Positions 5,993 to 7,872 of a stretch of DNA of 7,872 bases are shown one piece after another. Below the pieces are notes generated by a model. That model was not told the DNA's origin, ran no database searches, and worked only from the letters and a program-made list of their open reading frames with translations. The stretch lies in the NCBI GenBank assembly GCA_017555325.1, contig JAFZGR010000063.1, positions 1-7,872 on the forward strand, read 5' to 3'. A program made the translations under genes and the position numbers. Each line of letters opens with the position of its first letter. Position 1 is the stretch's first letter. This DNA comes from Alphaproteobacteria bacterium (GTDB taxonomy: Bacteria > Pseudomonadota > Alphaproteobacteria > CAAHEQ01 > UBA3637).

Positions 5993-6607
5993 TTATCCTC
6001 TCGTTAAATGGTGAATGTATAAATTTAATTTCGTTGCGATTTTTAATAATTCCTGTGCAATTGAACTTTTTAATATTGCAACATGAACCTGTGAATCTTG
6101 TCCTGTGATTTGTCCTAATTCTTCTCTTGTTAAAAATGAAAAAATTGGAATTTTTTCTGTTGATTTGTACAGTTTGTTTTTTCCGTTTTCTGCAGCATCA
6201 TTAGCTTCAAAAGCAATAATGGTATCCATTGTTCCGATTGCTTTTTTGACTCCTTCAAAGCCAAAAACCAAAAATCCTGCTTTGCGGGCTAAACCTAGTA
6301 AGGACAAACATCTGTTTTTTAATTGTTGATAAGTTAATTCTTCTAAATTATCCGGAATTTTAACAGTTCCTTTTGCGGCTTTATAAAATAATTTTTTTTC
6401 AATGGCCATTTTTAGCAGTTGTTGATCTGCTGTTAACCATAAACCAGCTCCCGGCAATTTTTCAAAAACGTCAAAAACAACTTCTTTGTCGGGAGAAATA
6501 ACAAAACGAAGCATTTCTTCCCGACGTAGAAGATTTTTTGTTGCAAAACAAACTTTGTAGCCATTATCAGCCGCTCGTTTGTGCGAATGTCTATTTTTCG
6601 TTTGCAA
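5993..6607 (-). CDS. ylxR: YlxR (DUF448) / L7Ae-like RNA-binding fusion protein
   Basis: This is a 204-residue predicted RNA-binding protein. Residues 15-80 or so resemble YlxR/DUF448 (YKVCFATKNLLRREEMLRFV, then KLPGAGLWLTAD), and residues 93-200 form an L7Ae/L30e-like domain (CLSLLGLARKAGFLVFGFEGVKKAI is the signature helix-strand region, split here as CLSLLGLARKAG and FLVFGFEGVKKAI). This fusion between nusA and infB is usual for alphaproteobacteria, where separate short genes occur in other groups. YlxR proteins are reported to act with RNase P or nucleoid functions in some bacteria; the role here is inferred from position only. The Arg of the usual GRG(A/L)W motif is Ala here. No ATG or GTG opens the frame, so the start is a TTG at 6607, inside nusA by 17 bases; GGGA lies eight bases upstream. 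The next in-frame ATG (codon 32) would remove half of the YlxR domain. Coupled translation from nusA is likely. Confidence 0.85.
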   Translation of the reverse strand: MQTKNRHSHKRAADNGYKVCFATKNLLRREEMLRFVISPDKEVVFDVFEKLPGAGLWLTADQQLLKMAIEKKLFYKAAKGTVKIPDNLEELTYQQLKNRCLSLLGLARKAGFLVFGFEGVKKAIGTMDTIIAFEANDAAENGKNKLYKSTEKIPIFSFLTREELGQITGQDSQVHVAILKSSIAQELLKIATKLNLYIHHLTRG

Positions 6608-7872
6608 ACCAGTGTTCCCGTGCTTTCATAATAAGGGCGTTGGCATCATCTTCCGTGATGTTTGCTTTGCCCAAAATTTCTACTAATTCATCACCGGATA
6701 AATCCGCCAAATCATCCAAAGATTTAATATCTTTTTCTCCTAATTTAACTAATTGTTCCAATGTTAATCCTTCAAAAGATTGTAAATCTTTTTTGAGTTT
6801 TAATTCTTGAACTTTCTTTTCCAAGTTATCTTGTGCAACGATAAGATAGGCTTTTGCTCGATTTTGTAATTCTTCGGCCAAAGCTTCGTCAAAACCTTCG
6901 ATAGAGGCCAATTCTTCCAAAGCAATATAAGCAATATCTTCAACTTTTGAAAAACCTTCCTGAACCAACAAGTGAGCCATCATGTCATCTACATCCAAAG
7001 CATGCATAAACAATTCGACACGCTCTTTTGTTTCATTAATACGATGCTCGGATTCTTGGGCTTCTGTCATCATATCGATATGCCATCCCGTTAATTGGCT
7101 GACAAGTTTAATGTTTTGTCCCCGACGTCCGATTGCTATTGATAATTGTTCATCACTTAAAACAATTTCTACATTTTTGGATTCTTCATCAATAACAATT
7201 TTCAAAACTTCATTGGGTGCCAATGCGTTAACAATAAATGTTGCTGGATCAGATGACCATTGTATCACGTCAATTTTTTCACCTTGTAATTCTTGAACAA
7301 TTGCTTGTACACGAACCCCACGCATACCAATACAAGCCCCTCGTGCATCTAAGGTGTTATCTTTTGACCAAACGGCAATTTTTGCCCGTGAACCAGGATC
7401 ACGAGAAACGGATTTGATTTCAATTGTACCATCATAAATTTCTGGAACTTCTGCCGTAAATAATTTAGCCAAAAATTGAGGATGTGAACGGGATAAAAAT
7501 ACCTGTGGTCCTTTTAATTCCGGGCGGACATCCAAAACATAAGCCCGTAAGCGATCCCCGATGCGATATGTTTCTCTCGGAATTAATTCATCACGGCGTA
7601 ATAATGCTTCAACCCGTCCAATTTCTAAAATTAAATTACCACCTTCAACCCGTTTAACGGTTCCGTTAACAATTTCACCTTTTTTATCTTTCATGTCGTT
7701 ATATTGACGCATGCGTTCGGCTTCACGTACTTTTTGAGTGATAACCTGTTTTGCTGTTTGGGCGGCAATGCGTCCAAAATCCATTGGGGGTAAAATATCA
7801 ATAATTTCATCGCCGATTTTTAATGAACGATTTTTTTTGTGAGCATCTGTTAAAGAAATTTGTGTAAACTCA
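6591..7872 (-). CDS. nusA: Transcription factor NusA, N-terminus beyond the window
   Basis: NusA binds RNA polymerase and nascent RNA and controls pausing, termination and antitermination. The frame is open to the window edge; upstream of the ATG at 7784 it continues with GDEIIDILPP, a conserved part of NusA, so that ATG is internal and roughly the first 80-100 residues are missing. In the 426-residue fragment come the end of the N-terminal domain (FGRIAAQTAKQVITQKVREAE is cut here to FGRIAAQTAKQ and VREAE, 31-52), the S1 domain (about 65-129), KH1 with GACIGMRGVRVQA (178-190), KH2 with GRRGQNIKL (248-256), and two helical HhH-type repeats at about 285-345 and 365-420, each with an acidic (D/E)(D/E)L or SIEGF-like motif. 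It ends TAG at 6591, overlapping the start of ylxR. It is the most upstream visible gene of the operon, whose promoter and rimP, if present, would lie to the right. Confidence 0.97.
   Translation of the reverse strand, partial: EFTQISLTDAHKKNRSLKIGDEIIDILPPMDFGRIAAQTAKQVITQKVREAERMRQYNDMKDKKGEIVNGTVKRVEGGNLILEIGRVEALLRRDELIPRETYRIGDRLRAYVLDVRPELKGPQVFLSRSHPQFLAKLFTAEVPEIYDGTIEIKSVSRDPGSRAKIAVWSKDNTLDARGACIGMRGVRVQAIVQELQGEKIDVIQWSSDPATFIVNALAPNEVLKIVIDEESKNVEIVLSDEQLSIAIGRRGQNIKLVSQLTGWHIDMMTEAQESEHRINETKERVELFMHALDVDDMMAHLLVQEGFSKVEDIAYIALEELASIEGFDEALAEELQNRAKAYLIVAQDNLEKKVQELKLKKDLQSFEGLTLEQLVKLGEKDIKSLDDLADLSGDELVEILGKANITEDDANALIMKAREHWFANEK

Overview
The window is an AT-rich stretch of bacterial chromosome that reads best as an alphaproteobacterium. 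The basis is the nusA - ylxR (fused to an L7Ae-like domain) - infB - rbfA gene order, an IF2 N-terminus of the alphaproteobacterial type (LTLSGKTLELKK, then VEVRKKR) and a NusA with two C-terminal helical repeats. I cannot place it more finely. Low G+C, many poly-A/T runs and accessory-looking genes on the left would suit a host-associated lineage, but that is inference.

Left part (1-1003). The window opens in the 3' end of an unrecognised cysteine-containing protein (1-282, + strand). A hairpin follows, then a converging small XRE-type helix-turn-helix regulator (653-349, - strand). The regulator's proper start (ATG at 653, good Shine-Dalgarno) and the rest of its HTH domain lie in two different frames. 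They meet at an A8 run that contains A AAA AAG in exactly the phase of a classical -1 ribosomal frameshift heptamer. Upstream of it are a good sigma70-type promoter and, just past the predicted transcription start, an 8-bp inverted repeat that looks like an autoregulatory operator. About 190 bases with no gene separate this promoter from the antiporter promoter.

Middle (1004-3117). A Kef/CPA2-type monovalent cation:proton antiporter is read on the + strand and ends at a hairpin-plus-T-run terminator. It has the exchanger domain but, in place of the usual cytosolic RCK (TrkA-N) domain, an extra C-terminal region with further membrane segments. The 200-base convergent gap holds two terminators and an 18-bp near-palindrome.

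Right part (3118-7872, all - strand). This is the transcription/translation operon in the order nusA (5' end beyond the window), ylxR-L7Ae, infB, rbfA. The genes are tightly packed: nusA and ylxR overlap by 17 bases, 3 bases separate ylxR from infB and 10 bases separate infB from rbfA, so translational coupling is likely. A strong 12-bp hairpin follows rbfA, so the truB and rpsO genes that often follow are absent here. Together the genes link transcript elongation (NusA), RNA binding (YlxR), initiation (IF2) and 30S maturation (RbfA).

The core operon is ordinary. The most interesting item is the small regulator split across the A AAA AAG heptamer.
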